From the NCBI GenBank assembly GCA_944326565.1, contig CALVEL010000006.1, positions 62,001-126,000 on the forward strand: 64,000 bases of DNA, read 5' to 3'. The stretch comes from Candidatus Gastranaerophilales bacterium. GTDB lineage: Bacteria > Cyanobacteriota > Vampirovibrionia > Gastranaerophilales > Gastranaerophilaceae. Position 1 is the stretch's first letter; every line of letters begins with the position of its first letter. A model generated the notes under the pieces. That model had not been told where the DNA came from, did not search any database, and saw nothing but the letters and a program-made list of their open reading frames with translations. Below are positions 9,055-17,375 of this stretch, piece by piece. The position numbers were made by a program, and so were the translations under genes.

Positions 9055-9167
9055 CTTATATTTCCCTTTTTCCTCTATGTATTTATATAAAGTAATTTTA
9101 GAGAAAAGAATTGCCTTTATTCCGAAAATATTATTTTTATAAAAATCAACCTAAATAATACAATATA

Positions 9168-9749
9168 TTACGACATAATTATATCACAGTCTGATACATT
9201 TATTTCTGGAAATATCTTTTTTAAAACAACTCCAGGAGCTTCTTTATTTATGAAATTATCCAAATATTTACTTGAAATCAACCATTCATCATTTTTTTGT
9301 CTGTATAAAATATCCACACCTTCATAGATATCTTTACCTTTTAAAGTTGTCGTTGGAACTTTTTTAGATTTCAAAAAATTTACTATATTATCGAATAGCT
9401 TATAGCTTTTGTTACTGTGTGGATAATATCTTCCTCCAACTACCAAAGCACTTAAATCTTTATTATTAAAATTAATCTTATTTAATAAAAATTGTTTTAT
9501 CGTTGTAAAATCAGAGTTCTCTTTTCTTGTAGGACAAATGTGCATCATAAAAACATCTTTTCCGTCAGTGATCCCGCACATAGTACAATCTATCACACCT
9601 GTGGTGTAAGCCTGTGGTGCACATACACTTTGAGATATCGTCCAGGGATAATTAACCGAATTTTTTTTGGGCATACCAAATGCAATATCGTAAAAAAGAT
9701 TTGATTTTATTGGTCTTATTAATGAGGTAAAAGTAATATTTTTTTCCAT
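9168..9749 (-). CDS. CheD/CNF-like deamidase-fold protein
   Basis: A 193-aa protein I read as a distant member of the CheD/CNF1/BLF1 glutamine-deamidase fold. Cys55 (VIDCT), a second Cys58 and His70 (FMMHICP) give Cys-to-His spacings of 15 and 12 residues; the catalytic pairs are 15 apart in CNF1 and 12 in BLF1, and CheD has a similar GMAHFMLP context. The later part also parallels CheD: LVVGGRYYPHS (residues 102-112), a helix, then TTTLKG and DILYR. No chemotaxis genes are nearby. It could be a deamidase acting on host or own proteins. The fold call is an inference from spacing and pattern only. Confidence 0.5.
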   Translation of the reverse strand: MEKNITFTSLIRPIKSNLFYDIAFGMPKKNSVNYPWTISQSVCAPQAYTTGVIDCTMCGITDGKDVFMMHICPTRKENSDFTTIKQFLLNKINFNNKDLSALVVGGRYYPHSNKSYKLFDNIVNFLKSKKVPTTTLKGKDIYEGVDILYRQKNDEWLISSKYLDNFINKEAPGVVLKKIFPEINVSDCDIIMS

Positions 9750-9786
9750 ATTACTTTCAAAACCTATAAATATTTTTTTTTGCTAC

Positions 9787-10092
9787 TTATAAAAGTCCTA
9801 ATTTCAATTTATTTAACATTGCTATTTGATCAGCTCCCTGACTTTTATTTTCTGCTTGACTTTCAGAAACTTTATTTTCTGACATTTCCTTATTGCTCTT
9901 GTTATTTGACAATTGTGCATTCTGATTTTGTTTAGATTCCTCAATTTTTTGAAGTTTTGCTTTATCTACACTCTTATCTCCAGTAGGTTCGACACCATAA
10001 GCTCTCAACTGACGCATAATTCTTTGATGCTCAGAATCTATCATATTACAACTAAGCATTGACGATGCCATTGAAATTGAATTTACTGACAT
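9787..10092 (-). CDS. Small hydrophilic protein of unknown function
   Basis: A 101-aa protein with a helical N-terminal half containing IMRQLRAYGVEPTGDKSVDK, then a low-complexity Asn/Gln/Ser/Lys/Glu linker and a short helical end (MLNKLKLGLL). No domain is recognised. It lies 37 nt upstream of the deamidase-fold gene on the same strand and is a possible partner or chaperone, which is conjecture. Confidence 0.55.
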   Translation of the reverse strand: MSVNSISMASSMLSCNMIDSEHQRIMRQLRAYGVEPTGDKSVDKAKLQKIEESKQNQNAQLSNNKSNKEMSENKVSESQAENKSQGADQIAMLNKLKLGLL

Positions 10093-10246
10093 ATTGCTCT
10101 ACTCCAATTAAGTATATACTTAATATATACCCAAATATATAATTTTGTTTCGGCTTTGTTTGATTATTTTACAAAACTAAATAATCTACACTAAACTTAA
10201 CTTTTCTTTTAATTAATTTATTTGTACTTATAAATATAATATTGTT

Positions 10247-10648
10247 ATGTTTTACTCATATGACAACACTTTTTTTAATAATTTAAAAAAGCCTGACATA
10301 CAACCTCCTAAATGGGTTTTCAAATATGTTTGGTCAACTTTATTTCTATTTATGGGAATATCATTTATTATTATTTTAACGGCAGAAAAATCTTTTTTAA
10401 AAAATATTGCTATAACAGTATTTTTAATACAGTTATTCCTAAACTTATACTGGACAACAGTATTTTTTAAAGAGCACAATCTAAGAAAAGCTTTTATAAT
10501 AGCACTTTTATTAACTGTAATAGTATTATGTATGATAATCTGCTTTTTTAAATTATCGACCATTGCAGGAATTCTACAATTTCCATATTTTTTATGGCTC
10601 ATTTTTGCCTGTATTTTAAATTATAAAATAATTCAATTAAATAAATAA
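10247..10648 (+). CDS. tspO: TspO/MBR-family membrane protein
   Basis: A 133-aa membrane protein with the five-helix TspO/MBR pattern: a KPDIQPPKWVFKYVW start (residues 15-29), a mid-protein QLFLNLYWTTVFF, and FPYFLWLIFACILNY near the end. The family binds porphyrins and other hydrophobic ligands and acts as an environmental sensor or transporter. A TATAAT ends 6 nt before the ATG, which would give a leaderless transcript; no Shine-Dalgarno is present. A terminator follows directly. Confidence 0.82.
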   Translation: MFYSYDNTFFNNLKKPDIQPPKWVFKYVWSTLFLFMGISFIIILTAEKSFLKNIAITVFLIQLFLNLYWTTVFFKEHNLRKAFIIALLLTVIVLCMIICFFKLSTIAGILQFPYFLWLIFACILNYKIIQLNK

Positions 10649-10650
10649 AA

Positions 10651-10672
10651 AAGACCGATATTAATCGGTCTT
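10651..10672. terminator. Terminator hairpin after tspO
   Basis: AAGACCGAT-ATTA-ATCGGTCTT, a perfect 9-bp stem. A run of A precedes it and only a short T run follows. It sits between convergent genes and may act on both strands, better on the reverse strand. Confidence 0.75.
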
Positions 10673-10741
10673 ATATTATTCCATCCTATCCTTAATATGT
10701 TTTTCCTTTTCTTATCCTTAATTTCCAACGACTGGTAACTG

Positions 10742-10918
10742 CTATGCTATAAAGTTTGTACCATATCTGCTTGCACCATGGAAAAATGATTGTTTCATCA
10801 TTTCAACCAAAGTTTTGCGAATTACCTGCCTTGTCTCAAATTTCACTTCGCTTATTGCTTTTGAAGTTTCTTTATATTGATTTGCAACAGAATCTGAAAA
10901 TAACAATGTCCTTGCCAT
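10742..10918 (-). CDS. Small protein of 58 aa, unknown
   Basis: A short reverse-strand frame, MARTLLFSDSVANQYKETSK to RYGTNFIA, with GAGAGG 8 nt before its ATG. The composition is that of a soluble helical protein (KAISEVKFETRQVIRKTLVEMM), unlike random translation of AT-rich DNA. The opposite-strand frame here looks like noise. No family recognised. Confidence 0.55.
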   Translation of the reverse strand: MARTLLFSDSVANQYKETSKAISEVKFETRQVIRKTLVEMMKQSFFHGASRYGTNFIA

Positions 10919-11176
10919 TTTTAAAGCCTCTCTTTTTCTTTATTTATCTCTCGTACTTATATAAAAACTTTTGATAAAAAATTATTGACTTTTTATATTT
11001 AATTTATATACTTTTTCGTTACAAAAGTTAATATTTTTCTTTTTTTAAGTTTTATTAATGCCTGAAATTCAAACAAAGCAATAATTTTAAAAAATTCATA
11101 AATTTATCTTTAAAGGTAGAATAAAAAATACCGATATATAAAACTGTATTTCTATACTCAAACAAAGGAGAGAATT

Positions 11177-12247
11177 ATGGTAGATGGAATTAACGGCGCA
11201 AATGGTATTAAACCGCAAGATTTAACAATTAATTGGAACGATTGTACAGCTAATGAAATTTTGGAATACAAAGATGAAGGTCAAGAAGTACCTGATGCAA
11301 TTTTATCTTGGGCCGAAGATATGTCAAAAAATCAAGGTATGGCTGATGAAATAACTTATGAAATGGCAATGGAAAATCCCGATCAAATTTCCGCCGGAAA
11401 TCCAGATGATACAGATACTACAGCAGAAACTACTATCCCAATTACAGAGCAGGCAAAAAATTACATCTCACAAAGCGTTGAATACAACAATTCAGTTGAA
11501 AGTCTTACAAATGATATGGAGACCATTTTAACGCAGGCTGAAGAAACAGCAACAAATATTGAAGAATATTCTAATAATTTATTATCACAGATAGAGACAT
11601 TAAACGCACAAAAAGAACAATTACAAGCTGATAAAAACAGCAATTATTCAGCAATAAGCGCAGCACAAATAGAAAATCAAATTAAAGAACTTGCGACTTT
11701 AGGTCTTTCAAGTATAGAAACTCAAGCACAAAATGTTTATTCTTCAACAAATGGAATTAATGAGGCATTCGATACATCTGATATGGCAAAAACTGTAGGC
11801 TCAGAAACTATTAATATTGGGAACGAAGTTTTAAAATTAAATGATATTACATCTATTAACATAGGAAACATCGCGGTATCATTAGGGAATCAAACAATAA
11901 ATACAGCAAATGAAGGTGAAAACATTTTTAATGATGCTTCTAATGAGAATACAGCAAATGAAGACAGAGTAAACACCGTAAAAAGCACAATATCTAATGC
12001 TACAGGAGTTTTTGGTACACTAACAGCAGAAAATACAGAAACCGAAAATAATGTAGAAGATACGACAGAAGATACAACAGAAAATGAACCTGTAAATGAG
12101 GCAACACAAAATGCAACGGACAAATTTGAAGAAGATAGAGCAAATAATAAAGAGGAAACTGAAATAGATCCGACACTTGCAGATACTACAATAACTACTG
12201 ATCCAAACGAAATTCTAAAACGCAAAGAGCGCAGAGGTTTAGCGTAA
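11177..12247 (+). CDS. Acidic coiled-coil protein of unknown function
   Basis: A 356-aa hydrophilic protein without signal peptide or membrane segment. Residues about 90-190 form a long helical, probably coiled-coil region rich in Gln/Glu/Asn, followed by Ile/Asn-rich repeats (SINIGNIAVSLGNQTINTAN) and a very acidic Thr/Glu tail (ENNVEDTTEDTTENEP) ending in a basic KRKERRGLA. AAAGGAG precedes the ATG. The shape recalls secreted or surface-filament proteins, but I recognise no family. Its 3' end overlaps the convergent rpe by 9 bp. Confidence 0.6.
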   Translation: MVDGINGANGIKPQDLTINWNDCTANEILEYKDEGQEVPDAILSWAEDMSKNQGMADEITYEMAMENPDQISAGNPDDTDTTAETTIPITEQAKNYISQSVEYNNSVESLTNDMETILTQAEETATNIEEYSNNLLSQIETLNAQKEQLQADKNSNYSAISAAQIENQIKELATLGLSSIETQAQNVYSSTNGINEAFDTSDMAKTVGSETINIGNEVLKLNDITSINIGNIAVSLGNQTINTANEGENIFNDASNENTANEDRVNTVKSTISNATGVFGTLTAENTETENNVEDTTEDTTENEPVNEATQNATDKFEEDRANNKEETEIDPTLADTTITTDPNEILKRKERRGLA

Positions 12248-12883
12248 GGATTTTATTGCATCCTCAATATTTTCAGCATTGAAAATATAATTACCGGCAA
12301 CTAAAGAGTTTGCACCGAGTCTGGTGCAGACTCTCGCTGTTTGTGAATTTATCCCGCCGTCAACTTGTATAATAAGTTTTTCATCAGCGAATTGTCTTAA
12401 AATTGAAATTTTTTGCGCACACTCTGAAATAAATTGCTGACCGCCAAATCCCGGCTCTACTGTCATTATTAAAATTAAATCAAAATATCCAATATATTCT
12501 ATTATTTCCTCTACATTAGTCTTAGGCTTGATTGAAATACCGGCTTTCAATCCCAGACTTTTTATATAATCTGCTATTGCAACTACATCTTTCCTTTCGA
12601 CAGCTTCAAAATGAAAAGTAATTATATCAGCTCCGGCATCTGCAAAAGCTTTAATATATTTTTTCGGGTTTTCAATCATCAAATGGACATCAAAAGGTAG
12701 TTTCGTAACCTTTCTTATGGATTTTACAACAGGAATCCCTATTGATATATTAGGAACGAAATGTCCATCCATAACATCAATATGCACCCAGTCAGCGCCG
12801 GCTTTTTCTATCATTCTTATGTCTCTGCCCAAATTTGCAAAATCACTGGATAAAATTGATGGTGAAACTATTACTTTTGGCAT
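12239..12883 (-). CDS. rpe: Ribulose-phosphate 3-epimerase
   Basis: A 214-aa TIM-barrel enzyme interconverting ribulose-5-phosphate and xylulose-5-phosphate in the pentose phosphate pathway. Motifs: SPSILSSDF near residue 7, HIDVMDGHFVPNIS near 34, DVHLMIENP near 65, MTVEPGFGGQ near 140 and VDGGIN near 173. It is the last gene of the pyrH-frr-cdsA-rnc-rpe run and overlaps rnc by 13 bp. Confidence 0.95.
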   Translation of the reverse strand: MPKVIVSPSILSSDFANLGRDIRMIEKAGADWVHIDVMDGHFVPNISIGIPVVKSIRKVTKLPFDVHLMIENPKKYIKAFADAGADIITFHFEAVERKDVVAIADYIKSLGLKAGISIKPKTNVEEIIEYIGYFDLILIMTVEPGFGGQQFISECAQKISILRQFADEKLIIQVDGGINSQTARVCTRLGANSLVAGNYIFNAENIEDAIKSLR

Positions 12884-13566
12884 TCTACTACCCCCAACTT
12901 TTTACAAGCTAAATATGCACATTTTTGCTCTGCCTCTTTTTTTGAATACCCTTCAGCTTCTGCTATTACTTCATTATTGTATTCCACCTCAACTGTAAAA
13001 ATACGATTATGAGGAGGTCCGCTTTCTTTTACAAGTCTGTACACAGGCGTTTGCTTCGTCAATGACTGGGTATATTCTTGCAAAATTGCTTTTGCATTAT
13101 ATTTATCCATATTTTTATTAATTTCTTCTATATAAGGAATAAATATTTCCTCCAGTTTACCTGTAAGCAAATCAAACTTTTCATCCAAAAAATATGCACC
13201 AAGAACTGCTTCAAATGCACATGCGGTAACTGATTCGAGTTTCATGATGCCTTGTTTTGTATCATGTTCTGATGCAATTATGATTTTATCAATTCCAAGT
13301 TTTTTGGAGATATTTGAAAGAATATAATCGGACACTACAATAGAACGAATTTTAGATAAATCTCCCTCATGTGCATCAGGAAATTTTTTATAAAGAATAG
13401 ATGATACCACAAGTTTTAAAACAGCATCTCCTAAAAATTCAAGTCTTTCATAGCATTTTGAATATTCCAAATTATTTTCTTTTGTATAGGAAGGATGTGT
13501 AAGAGCTGAAACAAAAAAATCTTTGTTACCAACTTTTATTCCAAAAATCTTTTCAATATCATCCAT
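12871..13566 (-). CDS. rnc: Ribonuclease III
   Basis: A 231-aa double-strand-specific RNase for rRNA and mRNA processing. The catalytic signature ERLEFLGDAVLKL is near residue 41, a second acidic site lies in the AFEAVLGAYFLD helix near residue 118, and the C-terminal 70 residues form a dsRNA-binding domain (ending KKEAEQKCAYLACKKLG). It starts one base after the cdsA stop and overlaps rpe, so it is translationally coupled. Confidence 0.96.
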   Translation of the reverse strand: MDDIEKIFGIKVGNKDFFVSALTHPSYTKENNLEYSKCYERLEFLGDAVLKLVVSSILYKKFPDAHEGDLSKIRSIVVSDYILSNISKKLGIDKIIIASEHDTKQGIMKLESVTACAFEAVLGAYFLDEKFDLLTGKLEEIFIPYIEEINKNMDKYNAKAILQEYTQSLTKQTPVYRLVKESGPPHNRIFTVEVEYNNEVIAEAEGYSKKEAEQKCAYLACKKLGVVECQK

Positions 13567-14439
13567 CTAAAAAAGTCCTTTTATAAAATTAACAATACCG
13601 TTTACTAAATCATTTGAAAATACAAAATACTTACAGAAATAATACATAACTGGTATTGTAAAAATAAAGCTGTCAGTTCTATCTAAAAAGCCACCATGTC
13701 CAGGAAGAGTATCCCCACTATCTTTTACACCAGCATCCCGTTTTATCAAAGACTCGCATAAATCTCCGATTTGAGCAAACACAGTACATATAAGTCCTAT
13801 AATTGCAGCATAAAACCACTCATAATTAATAAAATAAGAAACAATTACAGCACCAATAATTGCACAAAAAATACCGCCAATAGAGCCTTCAATTGTCTTA
13901 TTTGGACTTACAACAGGTGCAAGTTTGTGTTTTCCAAGATGTCTTCCAGCATAATAGCAGCCTATATCCGTAAGCAAAATTGCAGTGAACATCATTACTA
14001 CAAATCCAAGACCGTCATGAAATCTTGCAGAGGATAATTCTCTTAAAAACATTAAATGCAACGGAAACCAACCACAGTATATAAATCCTAAAACTGTAGT
14101 GGCTGCATTGGCTATATAAGGCTGGCGTCCGCGAAATAATACCCACATAAAGGCTATTATAGAAAATGTGCTTACCGCAAGAGCTGTCAAGTCAAACCTT
14201 TGAAAATAAGCATTCAATCCGAATACAACTTCAGCCAGCCATATAACTTTTAAACTTGGATAAAATCCTTTGTGCTCTAATATTTTGACATATTCTCTCG
14301 ATGCGAAAAAAACAAAAACATATAATAATATTAGCAAAGCAATTCCGCTTTTTATTATACATGCCATTGAAATAGTTCCAAGAATAAACCCCGTAAGCAT
14401 TCTTGTAGCATTTTTGTTTAATCCGCCAATTACATCCAT
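13567..14439 (-). CDS. cdsA: Phosphatidate cytidylyltransferase
   Basis: A 290-aa integral membrane enzyme making CDP-diacylglycerol from phosphatidate and CTP. It has about eight hydrophobic helices and the C-terminal signature SLIKRDAGVKDSGDTLPGHG with the FLDRTDS motif. LAPVVSPNKTIEGSIGG near residue 178 is also typical. Its ATG overlaps the frr stop codon by one base, so the two are coupled. Confidence 0.95.
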   Translation of the reverse strand: MDVIGGLNKNATRMLTGFILGTISMACIIKSGIALLILLYVFVFFASREYVKILEHKGFYPSLKVIWLAEVVFGLNAYFQRFDLTALAVSTFSIIAFMWVLFRGRQPYIANAATTVLGFIYCGWFPLHLMFLRELSSARFHDGLGFVVMMFTAILLTDIGCYYAGRHLGKHKLAPVVSPNKTIEGSIGGIFCAIIGAVIVSYFINYEWFYAAIIGLICTVFAQIGDLCESLIKRDAGVKDSGDTLPGHGGFLDRTDSFIFTIPVMYYFCKYFVFSNDLVNGIVNFIKGLF

Positions 14440-15002
14440 TATACTGTCAAAACCTCTTTTTCTTTCTCTGATACTGCACTATCTACAATACCTGTATATT
14501 TATCAGTAAGCTTTTGAATTTTGTCTTGATTGTCTTTGACCGTATCTTCTGGAAGGTTTTCTGATTTTTCCATTTTTTTCAAATCATCAGTCATATCTCT
14601 GCGAACATTTCTGATTGCAACTTTTGCTTCTTCACCAAGCTTTTTAACATCTTTAACAATTTCTTTACGTCTTTCTTCTGTCAAAGGCGGGAATGTTAAT
14701 CTTATGCAAATACCATCACTGTTTGGTGTAATACCAATTTCTGCCTTGATAATTGCTTTTTCAATTTCTTTTAATATAGACTTATCGTAAGGTGAAATAA
14801 CTAATGTTGTACCATCTTGAACCGTTACTTGAGACATTTGTCTTAATTGAGTCGGAACTCCATAATAATCAACCAAAACCTTGTCTAAAATCATAGGATT
14901 TGCACGACCTGAACGAATGGATCCAAATTCTCGTTTCAAAGACGCTATAGCTTTTTCCATTTTCTCTTCACCAAATAAAAATAGTTCTTCTAAATCTGCC
15001 AT
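14439..15002 (-). CDS. frr: Ribosome recycling factor
   Basis: A 187-aa protein that with EF-G splits post-termination ribosomes. It carries SIRSGRANPMILDKV near residue 29 and the domain-II hinge regions VDYYGVPTQLRQMS and LTFPPLTEERRKE. I use the ATG rather than the TTG one codon upstream because GAGG is 6 nt before the ATG. It lies between pyrH (23 nt) and cdsA (overlap). Confidence 0.96.
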   Translation of the reverse strand: MADLEELFLFGEEKMEKAIASLKREFGSIRSGRANPMILDKVLVDYYGVPTQLRQMSQVTVQDGTTLVISPYDKSILKEIEKAIIKAEIGITPNSDGICIRLTFPPLTEERRKEIVKDVKKLGEEAKVAIRNVRRDMTDDLKKMEKSENLPEDTVKDNQDKIQKLTDKYTGIVDSAVSEKEKEVLTV

Positions 15003-15025
15003 CAATTACCTCTTTCAATATTAAC

Positions 15026-15754
15026 CTACGAACCTATATATGTACCGATTTCATCATTGTTCAATATTTTTAAAATACCGTCTTGTAATAGAAAATCAAA
15101 TACAATTATAGGAATATTATTTTGTTTACATAGCGCACAAGCTGATGTATCCATTACTTTTAAACCATTTTTAATAATATCATCATATTCAATTTTTTCT
15201 AATTTCTTAGCATTGGGATTCAATTTAGGATCATCTGTGTATACGCCGTCAACACCATTTTTTGCCATAAGCATTGCCTCTGCATTAATCTCAGATGCTC
15301 TTAGGGCTGCTGCTGTATCAGTTGTAAAGAAAGGATTTCCCGTACCTGCTGCAAATATTACAACTCTGCCTTTCTCAAGATGTCTAATTGCTCTATGACG
15401 AATATATGGCTCTGCAACTTGATTAATAGTAATCGCACTTTGCACTCTGCAAGATACACCTATTTGATTGAGCGCACTTTGCAAAGCAATAGCGTTCATA
15501 ACAGTCGCAAGCATTCCTACATAATCACCGGATGCCTGATCCATTCCAAGTTTTGCACTATTTTTCATACCGCGGAATATATTGCCGCCACCTACAACAA
15601 CTGCAATTTCAGCACCTGCCTCCTGAGCTTTTTTTATCTCATTTGCAATCATCTTAACAGGTTTTTGATCTATACCAAATTGCTGATCTCCTAAAAGCGC
15701 TTCCCCGCTGATTTTTAATAAAATCCGTTTATATCTTAAATTTTCTTTTCCCAT
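15026..15754 (-). CDS. pyrH: UMP kinase
   Basis: A 242-aa amino-acid-kinase-fold enzyme phosphorylating UMP to UDP. Visible motifs are LLKISGEALLG near residue 11, GGGNIFRG near 56, and NPFFTTDTAAALRA near 139. A GGGG run precedes the ATG at 4-5 nt. It is the first gene of the five-gene run; the usual tsf neighbour is not here. Confidence 0.95.
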   Translation of the reverse strand: MGKENLRYKRILLKISGEALLGDQQFGIDQKPVKMIANEIKKAQEAGAEIAVVVGGGNIFRGMKNSAKLGMDQASGDYVGMLATVMNAIALQSALNQIGVSCRVQSAITINQVAEPYIRHRAIRHLEKGRVVIFAAGTGNPFFTTDTAAALRASEINAEAMLMAKNGVDGVYTDDPKLNPNAKKLEKIEYDDIIKNGLKVMDTSACALCKQNNIPIIVFDFLLQDGILKILNNDEIGTYIGS

Positions 15755-15989
15755 TTTTCCCCTTTTTTATTTATATTAACTTAAACTAAAAGTCATGTAA
15801 AGCTAAATTAAAAATAACTTTATGGTTGTTTATTAAGTTTTGTAAATATAAATATATTCCCTTAATGCGCATAAATACTGGATCCTAAAATTTTATATAT
15901 ATTTTTTATATTTAAAATAGCACTTTTTTATATCGAAAATTGTTTATAAAAGTATAAGAGATAAATCACACTAGAATAAAGGAGAATAT
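15755..15989. other. Divergent intergenic region (pyrH / RHH gene)
   Basis: AT-rich DNA between divergent genes. It should contain both promoters. Apart from AAAGGAG before the forward gene I see no clear motif. Confidence 0.4.
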
Positions 15990-16178
15990 ATGGCAAGAGT
16001 ATTGATTTCAATGCCTGAAGAATTTTTAAACAAAATTGATCAGGTAGCAGACGGAGAGAACAGATCACGCAGTGAGTTAATCAGAGAAGCTTTGAGAACT
16101 TACATTTACAAACAAAAAGTAAGAGAATCAACCACAGCTTCAAGAAATGCCAATATTCTGGAATCGATGTTGGAATAG
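15990..16178 (+). CDS. Ribbon-helix-helix (CopG/ParD-type) regulator
   Basis: A 62-aa protein with the canonical RHH layout: beta strand ARVLISMPEEF (residues 2-12), helix LNKIDQVAD, then the turn RSRSELIREALRTY (residues 27-40). Such proteins are dimeric DNA-binding repressors or antitoxins. No toxin gene is adjacent. AAAGGAG lies 5-6 nt before the ATG. The structured RNA behind it may be part of its transcript. Confidence 0.85.
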   Translation: MARVLISMPEEFLNKIDQVADGENRSRSELIREALRTYIYKQKVRESTTASRNANILESMLE

Positions 16179-16179
16179 T

Positions 16180-16363
16180 AAAAAAGTTTTTAGTGGAAAC
16201 ACTTTATTTCAGGGACAAATGTCTCAGCGGTTTTTAAAACTGCAGGATGCAAAAGCATTCAGGTTCATTTATTGAACAGACTAAAATTCAATAAGAATTA
16301 AGGTCAGAAAAAGGTTATCAGATTTGGGTTTATACGGACACATTCAACTATGTGTCCGTTTTT
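16180..16363 (+). ncRNA. Candidate structured RNA or 3' UTR with five hairpins and terminator
   Basis: Directly after the RHH stop come five short hairpins: AGTG-GAAA-CACT at 16192, GGGAC-AAAT-GTCTC at 16212, GCGGTTTT/AAAACTGC at 16227, GGATGC-AAAA-GCATTC at 16245 and GTTCA/TGAAC at 16263, mostly joined by CAG or AG. About 55 nt later an ACGGACACAT/ATGTGTCCGT stem followed by TTTT ends the unit. There is no frame with coding character. It does not match tmRNA, RNase P or SRP RNA as I know them. It could be an independent RNA or the processed tail of the RHH mRNA. Confidence 0.5.
16334..16363 (+). terminator. Intrinsic terminator
   Basis: A 10-bp perfect stem ACGGACACAT/ATGTGTCCGT with a 6-nt loop, then TTTTT. 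It closes the RHH gene and structured RNA unit. Confidence 0.88.
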
Positions 16364-16370
16364 GAATAAA

Positions 16371-16404
16371 AAAATAATGGTAATAAAATTATTACCATTA
16401 TTTT
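16371..16404 (-). terminator. Terminator for the reverse-strand membrane protein gene
   Basis: AATAATGGTAATAA and its complement form a long AT-rich stem with A and T runs on both sides, just past the reverse-strand stop. Confidence 0.75.
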
Positions 16405-16424
16405 TTTATATAAAATCATTAAAA

Positions 16425-17180
16425 CTATTTTGCATTGTTATTATTTTTTGTATTTAAGGCTAGGAAAGTACCAATACCCAAAAACGCTGCACCAATAGTA
16501 GCGCATATAGCTGCGTATTTGCCTTGAACACTTTTAGCGGCCTTTGTTACAATTTCAGAAAACGGATTTTCTTGAGATTTTAAAAATTTCTTTTTATCAT
16601 TATCCCATACTGAATTAAAAATATGAGTTAATGTCTTTTTCTTTGTTGTTAATGATCTTATTTTTATAGTATTTTTAATTTCTTCGATATTTTTACCATC
16701 AAACTCTCTATTTAAACTCTTTTTGATAGCTTGTTTTACATCTTCAACAGAAGCTGCTTTTTTTACATCTTCTATAAATATATGATCATTAAGTTCAGGA
16801 TTAATGCCTGCTAAAGTATTGTTAGATTCTAAAATTGCACTTTTAAAAATATCTATTTCACTGTCTGAAATACCATCTAAAAGTTGGGACAATGGATTAT
16901 AAATCATACCTTTTAGTTCTTCAACAGTATTTATCTTATCTAATTCTTTAATTGTTAACTGTGATTGTTCTAATATATTTTTTACTTCATCAGGCATAGT
17001 TTTTGAATATTCTTTATTGAAATTATTTTCAATATTTTTTAAAAATTCATCAGTAGGCTCACCTTTTTTTAGAAAAGGCTTTGAATACCAACCACCCAAA
17101 CCACCAACAACAGCTCCAGTCGCTGTAGCTCCAACTGTATAAGAAGTATTATTTGAATTCCTAACCTGATCTACCTGCAT
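16425..17180 (-). CDS. Protein with two hydrophobic segments and a helical middle, unknown
   Basis: A 251-aa protein. A glycine-rich hydrophobic segment (residues about 15-35, GATATGAVVGGLGG) and a C-terminal segment (about 222-242, IGAAFLGIGTFLAL) flank a charged helical domain of about 180 residues containing two loosely similar parts with EELKGMI and VEDVKQAI. There is no cleavable signal. I do not recognise the family; it may be a membrane-inserted or secreted helical protein. No clear Shine-Dalgarno. Confidence 0.6.
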   Translation of the reverse strand: MQVDQVRNSNNTSYTVGATATGAVVGGLGGWYSKPFLKKGEPTDEFLKNIENNFNKEYSKTMPDEVKNILEQSQLTIKELDKINTVEELKGMIYNPLSQLLDGISDSEIDIFKSAILESNNTLAGINPELNDHIFIEDVKKAASVEDVKQAIKKSLNREFDGKNIEEIKNTIKIRSLTTKKKTLTHIFNSVWDNDKKKFLKSQENPFSEIVTKAAKSVQGKYAAICATIGAAFLGIGTFLALNTKNNNNAK

Positions 17181-17375
17181 AAATTATTTTTCCTTTCTAT
17201 TTTGAATACATATATAAAATAAAAACATTAAAATTATTGCGTTCATACAAATAAATATTAATATATTTTTACATTTAATTTGTTAAAAAGTTTTAATATT
17301 TGACCTGAATATAGCAAAAAACAGCTTGATGTTTTTTTATAAATAAGGTATCATTAAAGACGAAAAGGTGTGTGT

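Noticed and set aside
5731-10092. Genomic island integrated at tRNA-Asp
   Set aside because: No direct repeat of the tRNA 3' end was found at the other side and there is no integrase; the idea is plausible but unsupported.
10756-10974. 72-aa forward frame
   Set aside because: No ribosome site and a noise-like composition; the opposite strand has a better small gene with a Shine-Dalgarno.
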